From positions 1 to 64,000 of the forward strand of contig JBHJHE010000016.1 of NCBI GenBank assembly GCA_050331095.1: a stretch of 64,000 nucleotides of DNA, given 5' to 3'. Source of the stretch: MED-G105 sp050331095. GTDB taxonomy: Bacteria > Pseudomonadota > Alphaproteobacteria > Caulobacterales > Parvularculaceae. The notes under the pieces were generated by a model, which ran no database searches, had not been told where the DNA came from, and saw only the letters and a list, made by a program, of their open reading frames with translations. Both the position numbers and the translations under genes were made by a program. Shown here piece after piece: positions 10,498 through 18,680 of the stretch; within the stretch, counting starts at the first letter, position 1; every line of letters starts with the position of its first letter.

Positions 10498-11367
10498 TTA
10501 CTCGCCGCCGCCGAGCGAATGAACATAGACGGCGAGCGCGGTTATTTGCTCATCCGAGAGACGATCCGTCCAGTAAGGCATGACGCCGTTTCGTCCGTAG
10601 CGAAGCGTCGCGCTAATGTCTGTTCGATCGCCGCCGTAGAGCCAGATCGCATCGGTCAGGTTCGGCGCGCCCAACTCCTGAATTCCAGCGCCGTTTTCGC
10701 CATGACACGAAGCACATTGTTCAGTAAAAAGAGTTTGCCCGCGGGCGACGGCGTCAGAACGTGCGTCACGACCGGAGAGGTTAACGACGTACTCGACCAA
10801 ATCTCTTATCTGGTCGCTATTGTAGATCCCCAGTTCGCCAAAGGCCTGCATGACGTTATTGCGGGTTTCGGGGTGAACCGAACGAATGCCGTAGTGCAAC
10901 GTCAGTTGAATGTCGGAGAGCGTGCCGCCCCAGATCCACGCGTCATCGACCAGGGAGGGATAACCTTTGAATCCCTGACCGCCGGCCCCGTGACAGGTCG
11001 CGCAGTTGTCGCCAAACAACGACGCGCCGGCGTTCATCGCGTACTCCAGCAATTGGGGATCGCGCTCCACGTCCTCTATAGATTCAATCGATAGCAGCTG
11101 GCGCATTTGCAAGTCGCGCTCCTCATCGAGCGCGGCGACAGCGGCTTCAACGTTTGCGCGTTCGGAGTGATTTCGCACGCCGGACAGATAGCCGGTGACG
11201 CCTGGCCAAGAGGGCATCAAGACCCAGTAAACGACTGACCATGCGACGGTGGTCCAAAGGATGATCAACCACCAACGCGGCAAGGGATTATTCAGCTCTT
11301 TGATGCCGTCCCATTCGTGACCTGTGGTCTCAACACCTGTTGGCTGATCGATTTCTTTACCCGACAT
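10498..11367 (-). CDS. ccoP: cbb3 oxidase subunit III, dihaem cytochrome c CcoP
   Basis: 289 residues. One membrane anchor (about 31-51), then two cytochrome c domains with CATCH (122-126) and CASCH (218-222) haem-c sites facing the periplasm. The domains have their Met ligands in predicted downstream positions. It passes electrons from soluble cytochrome c to CcoO and CcoN. The start overlaps ccoQ by 11 bp. The length is normal. Confidence 0.96.
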   Translation of the reverse strand: MSGKEIDQPTGVETTGHEWDGIKELNNPLPRWWLIILWTTVAWSVVYWVLMPSWPGVTGYLSGVRNHSERANVEAAVAALDEERDLQMRQLLSIESIEDVERDPQLLEYAMNAGASLFGDNCATCHGAGGQGFKGYPSLVDDAWIWGGTLSDIQLTLHYGIRSVHPETRNNVMQAFGELGIYNSDQIRDLVEYVVNLSGRDARSDAVARGQTLFTEQCASCHGENGAGIQELGAPNLTDAIWLYGGDRTDISATLRYGRNGVMPYWTDRLSDEQITALAVYVHSLGGGE

Positions 11368-11521
11368 GGGACTCGTCCTCGTCGTTCAGCGGAATTTTCT
11401 TTGCTTCATCAAACTTATTCTTGTTGCGGGGGCTGAGCGCGTAGATCAGGACCAGGACAAAGGCGAGGACGAAGAGCAAAAGACCCCATGTCTGTGCGAA
11501 ACTGGAAAGCATTTCGTACAT
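11357..11521 (-). CDS. ccoQ: cbb3 oxidase small subunit CcoQ
   Basis: 54-residue protein read directly from the reverse strand: MYEMLSSFAQTWGLLLFVLA, a single membrane helix, then ALSPRNKNKFDEAKKIPLND and an acidic tail. This is the CcoQ/FixQ layout. CcoQ stabilises the interaction of CcoP with the CcoNO core. It lies between ccoO (7 bp before its start) and ccoP (11-bp overlap), the standard gene order. Confidence 0.92.
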   Translation of the reverse strand: MYEMLSSFAQTWGLLLFVLAFVLVLIYALSPRNKNKFDEAKKIPLNDEDESHVG

Positions 11522-11528
11522 GGACGTT

Positions 11529-12257
11529 TTACCTGTAGTTTTCTTCCGGCTCGTAGGTCGAGAAATCGACCATCGTGCCGAGCACCTGCAGATAAGCGAT
11601 CATGGCGTCCATTTCCGAGATCTGGCGCGGATCACCATCAAAATCCCTGATCTGCGCGTTCGGATAACGCGCAACGAACTCGTCATAAATATCGGAGAAC
11701 GGATCGACCTGCGCTTGCAGATCCTTCTTCGCGCTTTCAACCATTTCATCTGTATAGGGAACGCCGACCGCGCTATTTGCTTTCAGCCATGCTTTAACTT
11801 GGGAATAGTCGAGCGGCGTCTTATCAAGAAACTTGTAGGGCGGCATGATCGACTCCGGCACGACGCTGCGCGGATCGACGAGATGTTGCTGATGCCACGC
11901 GTCTGAATATTTGCCGCCAACGCGCGCAAGGTCGGGACCAGACCGTTTCGAGCCCCACTGGAATGGGTGGTCGTACATGCTTTCCGCAGCCAGCGAATAA
12001 TGTCCGTAGCGCTCCACTTCATCGCGCAATGGCCGCACCATTTGGCTATGGCAGACATAACAACCTTCCCGTACGTAAATATTGCGGCCCGCCAACTCGA
12101 GTGGCGTGTAGGGCCTGACGCCCTTCACTTTTTCGATTGTGGATTCAAGATAGAAGAGCGGAGCAATCTCGACGAGCCCTCCGATAGCGACGACTATGAG
12201 AATAGCGACGGTTAGCAGGAGACCACGTTTTTCGAGAATTTCGTGACGGTTCAACAT
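11529..12257 (-). CDS. ccoO: cbb3 oxidase subunit II, monohaem cytochrome c CcoO
   Basis: 242 residues. One N-terminal membrane helix (about 13-35) is followed by a periplasmic cytochrome c domain with CYVCH (66-70) in the typical context YVREGCYVCHSQMVRP. It accepts electrons from CcoP and hands them to the low-spin haem b of CcoN. It lies 9 bp after ccoN. The length is normal for the family. Confidence 0.96.
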   Translation of the reverse strand: MLNRHEILEKRGLLLTVAILIVVAIGGLVEIAPLFYLESTIEKVKGVRPYTPLELAGRNIYVREGCYVCHSQMVRPLRDEVERYGHYSLAAESMYDHPFQWGSKRSGPDLARVGGKYSDAWHQQHLVDPRSVVPESIMPPYKFLDKTPLDYSQVKAWLKANSAVGVPYTDEMVESAKKDLQAQVDPFSDIYDEFVARYPNAQIRDFDGDPRQISEMDAMIAYLQVLGTMVDFSTYEPEENYR

Positions 12258-12266
12258 ATCGATTTC

Positions 12267-13925
12267 CTATTCCGCCGGCGCGAGGCTGAGGCGCGCGTCT
12301 CTCGCATACTCGCGTTCACGGACATCGCCCTTCGCAGTCCGCCACAAGTTATACGCCATAACGAAAGCGCCAATAAGAAACAAAAGACCTCCTATCGTAC
12401 GTATAATATAGTAAGGATGCATGGCTTCCACAGTTTCGACGAATGAAAACTCAAGGAACCCGAATTCATTGTAGGCGCGCCACATCAACCCTTGCATGAT
12501 GCCGGACACCCACATCGATGTGATGTAAAGCAGAATTCCGAGCGTCGATATCCAGAAATGCCATTCGACTAAAGCGCGCGAATAGAGTTTCTCGCGTTTC
12601 CATAGCCACGGCGCGAGACAGTAAAGCGCGCCGAACGAAATGTATCCGACCCAGCCGAGCGCGCCTGAATGGACGTGGCCAATCGTCCAATCCGTGTAAT
12701 GAGACAGCGAATTGACGGCCCGAATCGACATCAGCGGGCCTTCGAAGGTCGACATGCCGTAGAAGGCGACCGACACCACCATCATCCGCAACACAGGGTC
12801 GGTGCGCAGTTTGTCCCAGGCGCCGGAGAGCGTCATGAGGCCGTTTATCATTCCGCCCCAGGACGGCATCCATAGCATGATCGAAAACGTCATGCCGAGG
12901 GTCTGCGCCCATTCAGGCAGCGCCGTATAATGAAGATGGTGCGGCCCCGCCCAGATATAAATGAAGATAAGCGACCAGAAGTGGACGATGGAAAGCCGGT
13001 AGGAATAGACTGGTCGGTTCGCCTTCTTCGGGATGAAATAATACATGATGGCGAGAAAGCCGGCGGTCAGGAAAAAGCCGACGGCGTTGTGGCCGTACCA
13101 CCATTGGGTCAGCGCGTCTTGCACGCCGGCGAAGAGGCTGTAGCTCTTCGAGCCTGTAAGCGAGACGGGAACCGCGAGGTTGTTCACGATATGAAGCATC
13201 GCAATCGTGACGATGAAGGCCAGATAGAACCAGTTCGCCACATAAATGTGGGGTTCTTTGCGCTTCAGGATCGTGCCGAGAAGAACAAGAAGATAAGCGA
13301 CCCAGACAATCGTCAGCCATAAATCCGCGTACCATTCCGGTTCGGCGTACTCTTTCGACTGGGTGACGCCCATCAAATAACCGGTCGCGGCGATGACGAT
13401 GAACAGGTTGTACACCCAGAACACGAACCACGGGGTCAAACCGCCCCAAAGCCGCGCGCGGCAAGTTCGCTGCACCACATAAAACGACGTCGCGATCAGC
13501 ACATTGCCGCCGAAGGCGAATATCACCGCCGACGTGTGCAAGGGCCGCATTCGTCCGAAATTCGTCCACGGAAGATCGGGAAAGTACATGATGCTTGGGA
13601 ACGCCAACTGCGCCGCGATGACGACGCCGACCAGAAATCCCGCAATTCCCCAGAAAACAGACGCGAAAACGCCCGCTTTGACGACGCCGAATTCGTATTC
13701 AAGGGGGGCGAGCCGTTTGCCCGAGCTCAAATGCGAGACCATCGCGAAAGCGCCGATGATTATCGCCGCCAGGAACATCATGGCGTGAGCGCCCATCAGC
13801 GGGTCGGTCGCCCGCGCCGCCGTAAACAGCGACCACAAAGCGCCAACCACCAACATGACGAAGATGAATATGACGTCTCCGCCGACGTCGGTCGGCGACT
13901 TGTTGGGAAAAGCGCTGTCGGCCAT
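12267..13925 (-). CDS. ccoN: cbb3 oxidase catalytic subunit I CcoN
   Basis: 552-residue, 12-helix haem-copper oxidase that reduces oxygen to water with high affinity and pumps protons. The CuB and high-spin haem ligands are visible in WWYGHNAVGFFLT, GPHHLHYTALPEW and DWTIGHVHSGALGW, and an early His is in RPLHTSAVIFAFGG. First gene of the operon. An FNR-like box lies 55-68 bp 5' of the ATG, at a spacing that would place the start site at about 13945. Confidence 0.97.
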   Translation of the reverse strand: MADSAFPNKSPTDVGGDVIFIFVMLVVGALWSLFTAARATDPLMGAHAMMFLAAIIIGAFAMVSHLSSGKRLAPLEYEFGVVKAGVFASVFWGIAGFLVGVVIAAQLAFPSIMYFPDLPWTNFGRMRPLHTSAVIFAFGGNVLIATSFYVVQRTCRARLWGGLTPWFVFWVYNLFIVIAATGYLMGVTQSKEYAEPEWYADLWLTIVWVAYLLVLLGTILKRKEPHIYVANWFYLAFIVTIAMLHIVNNLAVPVSLTGSKSYSLFAGVQDALTQWWYGHNAVGFFLTAGFLAIMYYFIPKKANRPVYSYRLSIVHFWSLIFIYIWAGPHHLHYTALPEWAQTLGMTFSIMLWMPSWGGMINGLMTLSGAWDKLRTDPVLRMMVVSVAFYGMSTFEGPLMSIRAVNSLSHYTDWTIGHVHSGALGWVGYISFGALYCLAPWLWKREKLYSRALVEWHFWISTLGILLYITSMWVSGIMQGLMWRAYNEFGFLEFSFVETVEAMHPYYIIRTIGGLLFLIGAFVMAYNLWRTAKGDVREREYARDARLSLAPAE

Positions 13926-13979
13926 AGAATTGATTCCCGTGCGGTTTTTCTGCTTTTCCTACGACCGGGGGGCTTGGTT

Positions 13980-13993
13980 TTGACTTGGATCAA
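13980..13993. promoter_or_regulatory. FNR/FixK-type box between ccoN and a divergent small gene
   Basis: TTGACTTGGATCAA matches TTGAT-N4-ATCAA at nine of ten conserved positions (the left half-site is TTGAC). Its centre is 61 bp from the ccoN ATG. That leaves room for a class II promoter with a start near 13945. Being nearly symmetric, it could also serve the rightward gene at 14049 (start site near 14028). Confidence 0.7.
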
Positions 13994-14048
13994 GAGAACC
14001 CGAAAATCGCCGAGTATGGTGGTTTTGTCGCACCGTGAGGGCCTCCGG

Positions 14049-14390
14049 ATGTCGATCGTCTTCTTGGACAAACGGGCGCGCGAAGGCCGGGCTCGTGAAG
14101 CGTCAAGCCGGAGGCGGGTGTCGCACCGGAAGCGGCCCTGCGCTTGGAAACGGTCTTGCGTGGTCACGGCCGCCATCGCGACGTTCGCCGCTGGCGCGCC
14201 GTCACATGCCCAGTTGGTTGCTCACGCCGGCTTTCGCGCGCCGGTCTGCACGCCGATGGGCGCGCGACATGTCATCATTGATCTGGGCGAAGCCCCTGAA
14301 CGGCGGCCCAAACCTGAGCCCGTCTCGTGCCATGCCCCTGCCTATTCTTCCGATGGAAAGGGTCGCCGCGGCCAGCGGCTTCCGGGTTGA
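14049..14390 (+). CDS. Small putative exported protein, unknown function
   Basis: 113 codons from an ATG preceded by GAGGG at good spacing. A basic N-terminus (about 1-37) leads into a hydrophobic stretch ending in GAPSHAQ, which looks like a signal peptide cut after Ala. The mature part holds APVCTPMGARHVIIDLGEAP and a later CHAP, a layout somewhat like DUF2946-type proteins (Cys early, D-L/I-D centre, Cys late). No family can be claimed with certainty. It is divergent from ccoN across the FNR box and 63 bp before the Usp gene, so it may belong to the low-oxygen regulon. Overlapping reading frames lack these features. Confidence 0.4.
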   Translation: MSIVFLDKRAREGRAREASSRRRVSHRKRPCAWKRSCVVTAAIATFAAGAPSHAQLVAHAGFRAPVCTPMGARHVIIDLGEAPERRPKPEPVSCHAPAYSSDGKGRRGQRLPG

Positions 14391-14453
14391 AATCCGCCAC
14401 GAGGAAAATGACATGCACACGGAAATCGCAGGAAACGAGAACGGGAGTTTTGG

Positions 14454-15260
14454 ATGAATATCGGCACTGTCTTCGTCCCCGCCTTCGATATCTCAGGCGT
14501 CGAGCATGCGGCCAAAGCTGCTCTGCCCTTCGTCAAAGCGTCCAACGCGCGCCTGCGATTTGGCCACGTTAAAGAGCGCTTTCCAACCGGCCATATCGCC
14601 GAACATTACTGGCATGAGTCCGTTGTCGCGAAATTCAAGGAAGACGTGAGGCTTCGCGCCGAACAACTGAGAGCGGCGGCGACGCAAAGCGTCGGCGCGC
14701 ACGACTACGAATGGAAAGAGATCGACGACTTTGAAGAAGACGCCTACGGTCCCATGGCGCGCGCCGCCGACCTCGTTGTCGCGCCGGCGCCGGCGCAATG
14801 TGGGCGAGAGGATGCCGCAAGACTGCTCGAAAATCTGCTCGTCAGCTGCGGCCGGCCGGTTTGCATCGCGCCGTCGGGCGCGGAGCCCAAGGCGATTCAG
14901 TCTTACTTGATAGGCTGGAACGGTAGCGTTGAAGCCACCCGCGCGATTGCGGCCGCGCACCCGCTCTTGACCGCGGCGAAGAAAGTCCTCGTCGTGTCCG
15001 TAGGTGAAATTGACGGATCCGCGCCCCGCGCTGAGGACATCGCCGAGTCGCTCACTAGATCGGGTGTCGCCGCCGACGGAAAAACCGTTCAGAAAAACGG
15101 TTCTGTCACCGACACGCTCACAAGCGAAGCGGCCGCAGCCGGACTAGATGCGCTGCTTTTAGGCGCCTATTCTCATTCGCGCCTAATGGAGCGCGTACTC
15201 GGCGGCGTTACGCGGCGTCTCGTCAAAGACCCGTCTATGCCAATTGTCTTCGTGCACTGA
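14454..15260 (+). CDS. Tandem-domain universal stress protein
   Basis: 268 residues with two UspA-like halves. The second ends in the nucleotide-binding pattern GAYSHSRLMERVLGGVTRRLV followed by the closing strand PSMPIVFVH. The first half begins with TVFVPAFDISGVEHAAKAAL and has lost its clear ATP loop. Usp proteins of this type are commonly induced by low oxygen beside cbb3 genes. GGGAG precedes the start. It converges with the Fnr-type gene across a 41-bp gap. Confidence 0.88.
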   Translation: MNIGTVFVPAFDISGVEHAAKAALPFVKASNARLRFGHVKERFPTGHIAEHYWHESVVAKFKEDVRLRAEQLRAAATQSVGAHDYEWKEIDDFEEDAYGPMARAADLVVAPAPAQCGREDAARLLENLLVSCGRPVCIAPSGAEPKAIQSYLIGWNGSVEATRAIAAAHPLLTAAKKVLVVSVGEIDGSAPRAEDIAESLTRSGVAADGKTVQKNGSVTDTLTSEAAAAGLDALLLGAYSHSRLMERVLGGVTRRLVKDPSMPIVFVH

Positions 15261-15301
15261 AGGGCGGACGTAACTCGCGCGTCGGCGCGTAGCGGCGTCG
15301 T

Positions 15302-16006
15302 CTAAACCGCTAGCGTAACGCTTCTACGCGAGAGCTCCAGAATAACGCCTCTCTTCTTCAACACCGCCAGCGTTCGGCTTAAGGTTTCCAGACGTAATCC
15401 AAGATAATCCGCAATATCCTGACGCGGCATCGGCAGTAGCGTCGCCGTGCCCTCGACGCCTGCGCTGGCGGTCGCAGCGGCAACCAAATGCAGAAAACTC
15501 TCCACCCGCTCTTCGGCGGTTTTCTTGCCGAGCAACACAATATGGTCTTGCGCTTTATGGTACTCGGTCTGACCGCGAGCGATCAGCCGGTCCTTGACGC
15601 CCGGATTGTCGGCTGCGATGGCGTCGAGAAACTTATGCGGAAAATAGCAGACGCGACTCTCTTCCAAAGCTTCGAGCGTATACGCGCTTGCGTTAGTCGC
15701 GCGAATGCCCACGAAATCGCCCGGAAACAAAAATCCGGTGACCTGGCGGCGGCCATCTTCAAGATGCTTCAACAGTCTGAAACCGCCCTGAGCGATTACA
15801 TATAGATTATCGTTGGGCTCGCCCTCCTTCATCAGCGCGCGCCCCTTTGCAACAACGCGCCTCGCCATGGTTTTTTCGACTTGCACGAATTCGCGGGGCC
15901 GTAGATCTGCGCAAATCGAGCGCTCGCGAACGCTGCACAGGTCACAGGAGGCAGGTCGATTTTCAGCCCGGCATTTCTCGTTTTTCTGAGTTGTAGTGGT
16001 CGCCAT
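15302..16006 (-). CDS. fnrL: Fnr/FnrL-type oxygen-sensing transcription regulator
   Basis: 234-residue Crp/Fnr protein. C21, C24, C32 (SCDLCSVRERSICADL) plus C120 (RVCYFP) match the four cluster ligands of FnrL, so it probably carries an oxygen-labile 4Fe-4S cluster. The cyclic-nucleotide-like beta-barrel (about 50-125) and dimer helix lead to a C-terminal helix-turn-helix with the Fnr recognition signature E-x-x-S-R (LETLSR), which reads TTGAT half-sites. Two such sites lie in this block. The gene name is by motif. FixK-like relatives lack the N-terminal cysteines. Confidence 0.88.
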   Translation of the reverse strand: MATTTTQKNEKCRAENRPASCDLCSVRERSICADLRPREFVQVEKTMARRVVAKGRALMKEGEPNDNLYVIAQGGFRLLKHLEDGRRQVTGFLFPGDFVGIRATNASAYTLEALEESRVCYFPHKFLDAIAADNPGVKDRLIARGQTEYHKAQDHIVLLGKKTAEERVESFLHLVAAATASAGVEGTATLLPMPRQDIADYLGLRLETLSRTLAVLKKRGVILELSRRSVTLAV

Positions 16007-16175
16007 AGTCCTTGAGAATCAAGATGTCCGCTCGATCGAGTTTAAGACCGAGAGCTGACATAATCCAGCAAGGAAAATGGGACTACGAGCTATCCCATAA
16101 CGATTGGCGAGGCGCTGGCGCCTTAATGCTAACTGGTCTCTGGCGGCGGTTTAGCCGCTAACGTCGGAGGCAGAC

Positions 16176-16877
16176 ATGAACGACGGGATTTCCTTCAAAC
16201 GACATAGATTTCCGCCCGAGGTCATCCGTTATTCGGTGTAGCTGTATTGCCGTTTCACGCTGAGCGTCCGCGACATTGAGGAATTGCTGGCCGAACGCGG
16301 CATTGAGGCGAGCCGGGAAGCGGTCCGCCGCTGGGCCGCAAAGTTCGGGCCGAAGATCGCCGCAAACCTTGAACGTGGACGGCAGCCGCCGACCGCCCGA
16401 TGGCATCTGGACGAAGGCGTTGTGAAGATTGGCGGCAGGCGCATGTGGCTCTGGCGGGCCGTGGATGACGAAGGTGAGGTTTTGGATATGCTTGTCCAGA
16501 AACGCCGCAACGCCAAGGCGGCGAAGAAGCTGTTGCGCCGTCTACTGAAGAACTCGGGCGTACGCCCTGAAAAAATCGTCACCGATAAGCTGCGATCCTA
16601 TCCGTAAGCGATGCGAGAGACCGGTCTGTCGGATCGCCACCGCCCGGGCGGCATGCAGCAGAACAACCGGGCTGAAAACTCCCATCTCCCGATCCGACGA
16701 CGCGAACGAAAGCAGCAGAAGTTCAAGAGCCAAGGCTCAGCCCAGCGCTTCCTCGCCGCCCACGCCGCCGTCTACAACTGCTTCAATACCGATACCCACC
16801 TCGTTTCCCGACCAACCCTCAAGAAATTCCGTGCCCGGGCCTTTGAGGAATGGGCGATCGCAGCGCAGGCGGCATGA
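16176..16877 (+). pseudogene. IS6-family transposase with two in-frame stops
   Basis: Reading frame of 233 codons from ATG 16176 (MNDGISFKRHRFPPEVIRYS) after a good ribosome site (GGAGG). Codon 22 is TAG at 16239, where copy 1 has TGG (Trp), and codon 144 is TAA at 16605 after SYP. Everything else is conserved with the IS6 family: RWHLDE, GGRRMWLWRAVDDEGE, TDKLRSYP and NNRAENSHLPIRRRERKQQ. The point-stop decay suggests the element has been immobile for some time. Confidence 0.9.
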
Positions 16878-16884
16878 AAAATCG

Positions 16885-16991
16885 CTAGAGCGCCGGGCGT
16901 TCAGCTTGGACCGGGCGAAGACCGTTTCAGGCGCTCAAACCCTAGAATCTAGAGCATCCAACTGATTCAATCAGAAAACGCTATGCTCTAG
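16885..16991 (+). repeat. Half copy of a dispersed palindromic repeat, nested in IS6 copy 2
   Basis: Begins CTAGAGCGCCGGGCGTTCAG and contains the inner hairpin CTAGAGCAT..TGATTCAATCA..ATGCTCTAG (16950-16991). It matches the left arm and centre of the repeat at 45751-45913 almost base for base, but the right arm is absent. It lies 7 bp after the transposase stop and before the IS right end. Copy 1 has unrelated sequence at this position, so the repeat probably entered the IS copy later. Confidence 0.85.
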
Positions 16992-17232
16992 CGTCAGGTT
17001 CGGTGCCGCCAGGTCGAGTTAACGTGTCAGTACCACTCGGGGATATCGGGGAAGGGTTTGCGGGAGACTACGTCGAGCCAAGGTGCGTGGCGGGCCACGC
17101 GAGATGAAAATGCGAACTATTCCTTCGCTATAGCCCTACACGACCCTCCCAAAGAGGCTGGGTGCGGCAATGTTTAGCGGAAGTGAATAGTTTTGCCGTT
17201 CGCTTTTTGCGAGGATCGGGCATGATGGGCCG

Positions 17233-18475
17233 ATGCACATACTATCTTCGCCCAACCGTTCCGAGTTTTTGGCGGTCCCGCAGCTGATCCGCTTCGACTA
17301 CGGCCATGGCCGCGAAGGGTTCGAACCAACCCTTCTTATCAAGGGCAGCACGATCCTTTTGAAATACATCGTGCTTGGTGCGCGGATGCAGCTTGCCTTC
17401 ACTATGTGCGGAGACCGGCTGCTGTGCGCGCTGAAGGTATGTGACGACGGCGACAACGGTGGCGTCCTCTGGTCGGTCGTGGAGCGCGAAGAAGAATTGA
17501 ATGGCATTCGCGGTTTGGCGCGCGGCGAACCCTTGGTGGCGTTCCTGTTCAACGAGCTTGCCGTGAACGTCGCTTGGAAAGACCTGCCTACGCCGGACAC
17601 GTTGCCGCTTACCTATCTGGGCCGCTGGTGCGGCGCTAGGGCGGGTCGACCACTCGGCTATCAAGGTTACAGCATTCCCATTGCTGGACCGCCTTCATCA
17701 TCGTCATCTTCAACGTGACGATGAAGATGATGACTGGTTGGTGCTGGAGGTCGGCGGAAGGTCCGATTGGAAGGCCGTCTATAATCACTTCATCACTGCG
17801 AGCGCTTCGTCCAGCCTGATTGACCTATTCGATGGCGACGAAGGCAATCAGCAGGAGCAACTGGGCGTTTGGTTGACCGACAATCTTCAACCTTCGGGGG
17901 TTCATCACAGCCCACAAATTCCGAAGGATAGCGGAACGCGGGAACTAACCGACATACTGTTGAGCCACGAGTTCGGTGCGGTGTTGATCGAATCCAAGGC
18001 GCTTTCGGTTTTGACGCGTGAACGACTGCCGGATAGGGCGAAGCTAAAGCGTGACGTTTCCGGCCATATCAGTAAAGCGTTCGCTCAATTGCGCGGGGCC
18101 ATACGTGCCCTTAAATCCGGCGTTCCGGTGACAAGTCCCAAGGGCAATACGCTGACGGTCGAACGGGAACACCCTGCCCACGCTATCGTCCTAATTCCTG
18201 ATTTGGAACTTGTGGACGACCGCGCAGCCTACGGCATGAAGTTCATAAGAGATTTCATGGGTGCGACCGGCGGGTTCGCCCATCTGCTCGATATTTCGGA
18301 GTTGCTGCGCATTGTGCAAGCCGCCGAAATGATAGCGGCGCGAGGCACGACAACCACACCGATGATGGCGTTCGACCATTACCTTATAGAACGCGCCAAA
18401 AAGGCGGCGGATGCTGGTACACTGTGCATCGAAGTGCTGTTACGCCTTGTCGACAATGAAACGAAGGCAGAGTGA
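17233..18475 (+). pseudogene. Frameshifted protein with PD-(D/E)XK-like nuclease motif
   Basis: Two overlapping frames (17233-17718 and 17681-18475) read as one protein of about 413 residues if a single base is dropped near 17638: YLGRWCGA then GRVDHSAIKVTAFPLLDRLH. The second part has RELTDILL followed 9 residues later by IESKA, the D..ExK pattern of restriction-endonuclease-fold nucleases (NERD-like), then a helix with Gln (HISKAFAQLRGAIRA). The first part is unrecognised. Alternatively the downstream frame starts at TTG 17681. Base composition is lower in GC than the core. It lies between an IS6 element and tRNA-Ser. Confidence 0.5.
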
Positions 18476-18590
18476 CGGGCGAGCCAATGCGCATCGGGGC
18501 GTAGCGTAATATCGGCGGTACACTATGCTGCTTGGTGCACATGCGCTAATCGGCGGCAATATCGCGCTATAGAGAGTAATCGGCGGCGAA

Positions 18591-18680
18591 TGGCGGAGAG
18601 AGAGGGATTCGAACCCTCGGTGCGGTTGCCCGCACAACGGTTTTCGAGACCGCCCCGTTCGACCACTCCGGCACCTCTCC
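18591..18680 (-). tRNA. tRNA-Ser (anticodon CGA)
   Basis: On the reverse strand the gene starts GGAGAGGTGCCGGAGTGGTC, has anticodon arm GCGGT-CTCGAAA-ACCGT (anticodon CGA, reads UCG), a long class II variable arm, T arm GAGGG-TTCGAAT-CCCTC, acceptor TCTCTCC, discriminator G and an encoded CCA (18591-18593). All arms pair. Its 3' end faces the accessory block, the usual geometry for an island integrated at a tRNA. Confidence 0.97.

Larger units (their letters stand above)
4486..17034. mobile_element. Possible IS6-bounded composite element carrying the cbb3/Fnr module
   Basis: Two IS6-family copies in the same orientation bracket about 11 kb holding the whole ccoNOQP-GHIS cluster, its regulator and stress genes. 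IS6 elements typically form such directly repeated pseudo-compound transposons. The DNA between them is visibly less GC-rich than the flanks. For example, 12361-12420 has 23 G+C of 60 by hand count, against 45 of 60 at 24481-24540. Both transposases are now defective, so if the block ever moved this way it is fixed. The structure is inferred, with no target duplication found. Confidence 0.4.
16115..17034 (+). mobile_element. IS6-family element, copy 2, full length but degraded
   Basis: About 920 bp, the normal size for the family. The left end region (about 16115-16148) reads CTTAATGCTAACTGGTCTCT then GGCGGCGG. The reverse complement of the right end (about 17003-17034) has GTTAACTCGACCTGGCGGCA, forming an imperfect inverted repeat. 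It contains the disrupted transposase gene and, between that gene and the right end, a 107-bp palindromic repeat that copy 1 lacks. End positions are estimates of about 5-10 bp accuracy. Confidence 0.75.

Noticed and set aside
16011..16023. CTTGAGAATCAAG before the Fnr gene as an autoregulatory FNR box
   Set aside because: The arms are right but the spacing is 3, not the N4 between TTGAT and ATCAA, so Fnr would not bind it in the normal way.
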